A DNA stretch of 33,554 nt from a virus, in IMG/VR virus record IMGVR_UViG_3300045970_000743, positions 1 to 33,554 of that record. The stretch is one strand, 5' to 3'. Below, in pieces: positions 33,030 to 33,554 of the stretch; within the stretch, counting starts at the first letter, position 1; every line of letters begins with the position of its first letter. Under the pieces are notes generated by a model. That model was not told the origin of the DNA. It saw nothing but the letters and a program-made list of their open reading frames with translations, and ran no database searches. The translations under genes were made by a program, and so were the position numbers.

Positions 33030-33207
33030 CTACCTGATTGCCGGCCGTAAAGAGACGGGTGCCATGAGTTGCTCCCGCATCGAAGTACTCCCAGTGCTTG
33101 CTGTACTCACGGCGGGTATGGGGCGTGTTGAAGAACCGGTACATCCAGCCGCCTTCCGTCTTACGTCGTTCAAGTTCTTGTACGATCTCATGCAGACTTA
33201 GTTCCAC
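33022..33207 (-). CDS. terL: terminase large subunit, N-terminal part (interrupted gene)
   Basis: A 61-codon reading frame from GTG 33207 with AGGAG 8 nt upstream. It ends at a TGA inside the hairpin insert. HTRREYSKHWEYFDAGATHG followed by RLFTAGNQVG is the usual terminase adenine-binding region and start of the Walker A loop (compare the common form NRVGKT). The Lys-Ser of the loop resumes 49 nt later in another frame. The start overlaps the end of the endonuclease gene by 20 nt. On its own this fragment could not be active. Confidence 0.8.
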   Translation of the reverse strand: MELSLHEIVQELERRKTEGGWMYRFFNTPHTRREYSKHWEYFDAGATHGTRLFTAGNQVGA

Positions 33208-33554
33208 GTTCAGTTCTCCTCTTGGCCCAGTAGGCCTTCATCTTTAATGACTTGCTTGCCTTGACCTCAGGGCGATTATGCACCTCGGTGATCATGGCGA
33301 TGTTCTTGGCCTTGACTTCCGGCCTGTTCTGCGCTTCAGTCTGCGCTTTGATTATTCGCTGTCGAACCTCAAGTTCCTGCCAAAAACTTTTAGACGCGGC
33401 CCCAAAGTTTGCTTTCCACTCCGGTGTAAAGGTCTTAGCGCGGCCAGCCATGTAGTTTGCTCTTGAAACAGGATCAGCATGCATGCGCTTGCTGTTTTCG
33501 CTTAGCTTTTGTCGGGTGTTCTTTGTGATAATATCAGGACGGCCACCACCAGGA
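33188..33554 (-). CDS. GIY-YIG-type homing endonuclease, C-terminal part
   Basis: Open to the right edge, so the catalytic N-terminus is outside the window. The visible 122 codons begin PGGGRPDIITKNTRQKLSEN, matching the region after the NLTxGG motif of the other two GIY-YIG genes. Basic NUMOD3-like units follow, including AQNRPEVKAKN and HNRPEVKASKS. The AQNRPEVKAK unit is shared with the gene at 14022-14549. It overlaps the terL start by 20 nt and provides its ribosome site. Confidence 0.75.
   Translation of the reverse strand, partial: PGGGRPDIITKNTRQKLSENSKRMHADPVSRANYMAGRAKTFTPEWKANFGAASKSFWQELEVRQRIIKAQTEAQNRPEVKAKNIAMITEVHNRPEVKASKSLKMKAYWAKRRTERGTKSA

Noticed and set aside
33022-33032. 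RF2-like +1 frameshift (GCT TGA C) joining the two terminase frames
   Set aside because: The shift would connect the frames but leave about 16 extra residues between the P-loop Gly and Lys, destroying the ATP site. Removal of the 49 nt restores the motif exactly.
33022-33207. Group I intron or intein in terL
   Set aside because: The interruption is 49 nt, too short for any known self-splicing intron or intein, and no core motifs are seen.

Overview
The window is a large internal piece of a tailed-phage genome with podovirus-type virion genes. It is moderately GC-rich, with almost every base coding, start/stop overlaps of the ATGA or TGATG type, and sigma70-like promoters. The head and tail genes follow the P22 plan: TerL, portal, scaffold, a P22-gp5-like coat, gp4-like and gp10-like connectors, then ejection proteins. 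The host is a Gram-negative bacterium, because there is an inner/outer spanin pair with a lipoprotein lipobox. I cannot name the host genus, and I see no integrase or repressor here.

Layout. (1) 1-1834, leftward: a small gene and a primase-helicase that runs off the left edge. (2) 1835-2030: a divergent promoter region with four 10-bp-phased TTACA boxes. (3) 2031-7427, rightward: thirteen mostly small genes of unknown function, one of them glycosyltransferase-like. Five similar promoters (TGTACAT at -35, extended -10) drive them, and four of these are followed by a leader hairpin. (4) 33554-7424, leftward late region. In transcription order it holds a GIY-YIG endonuclease, terminase large subunit, portal, scaffold, coat, a small decoration/head-fibre protein, two genes that together make a split gp4-like connector carrying Ig-like and SPRY-like domains, an intact gp4-like connector, a gp10-like protein, a cupin protein, ejection proteins with a second GIY-YIG gene between them, seven fibre-type genes, a small conserved protein, a holin-like membrane protein and the spanins. 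No endolysin gene was found. The early and late arms meet tail to tail with overlapping stop codons. (5) Two rightward genes with their own promoters lie inside the late arm: a GIY-YIG endonuclease (14022-14549) and a small membrane protein (18164-18538).

Main discovery candidate. The terminase gene is interrupted inside its Walker A motif by exactly 49 nt, between the Gly and Lys codons of the P-loop. The 49 nt contain a stop codon, cannot be read through in frame, and form a perfect 12-bp hairpin. Removing them restores a textbook terminase P-loop. A GIY-YIG homing endonuclease gene lies immediately upstream and overlaps the terminase start. This closely resembles the 50-nt translational bypass of T4 gene 60 and its partner homing endonuclease MobA. 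I propose a second, independent bypass (or RNA-excised) cassette in an essential packaging gene. The sequence shows the interruption and the hairpin; the mechanism is inference.
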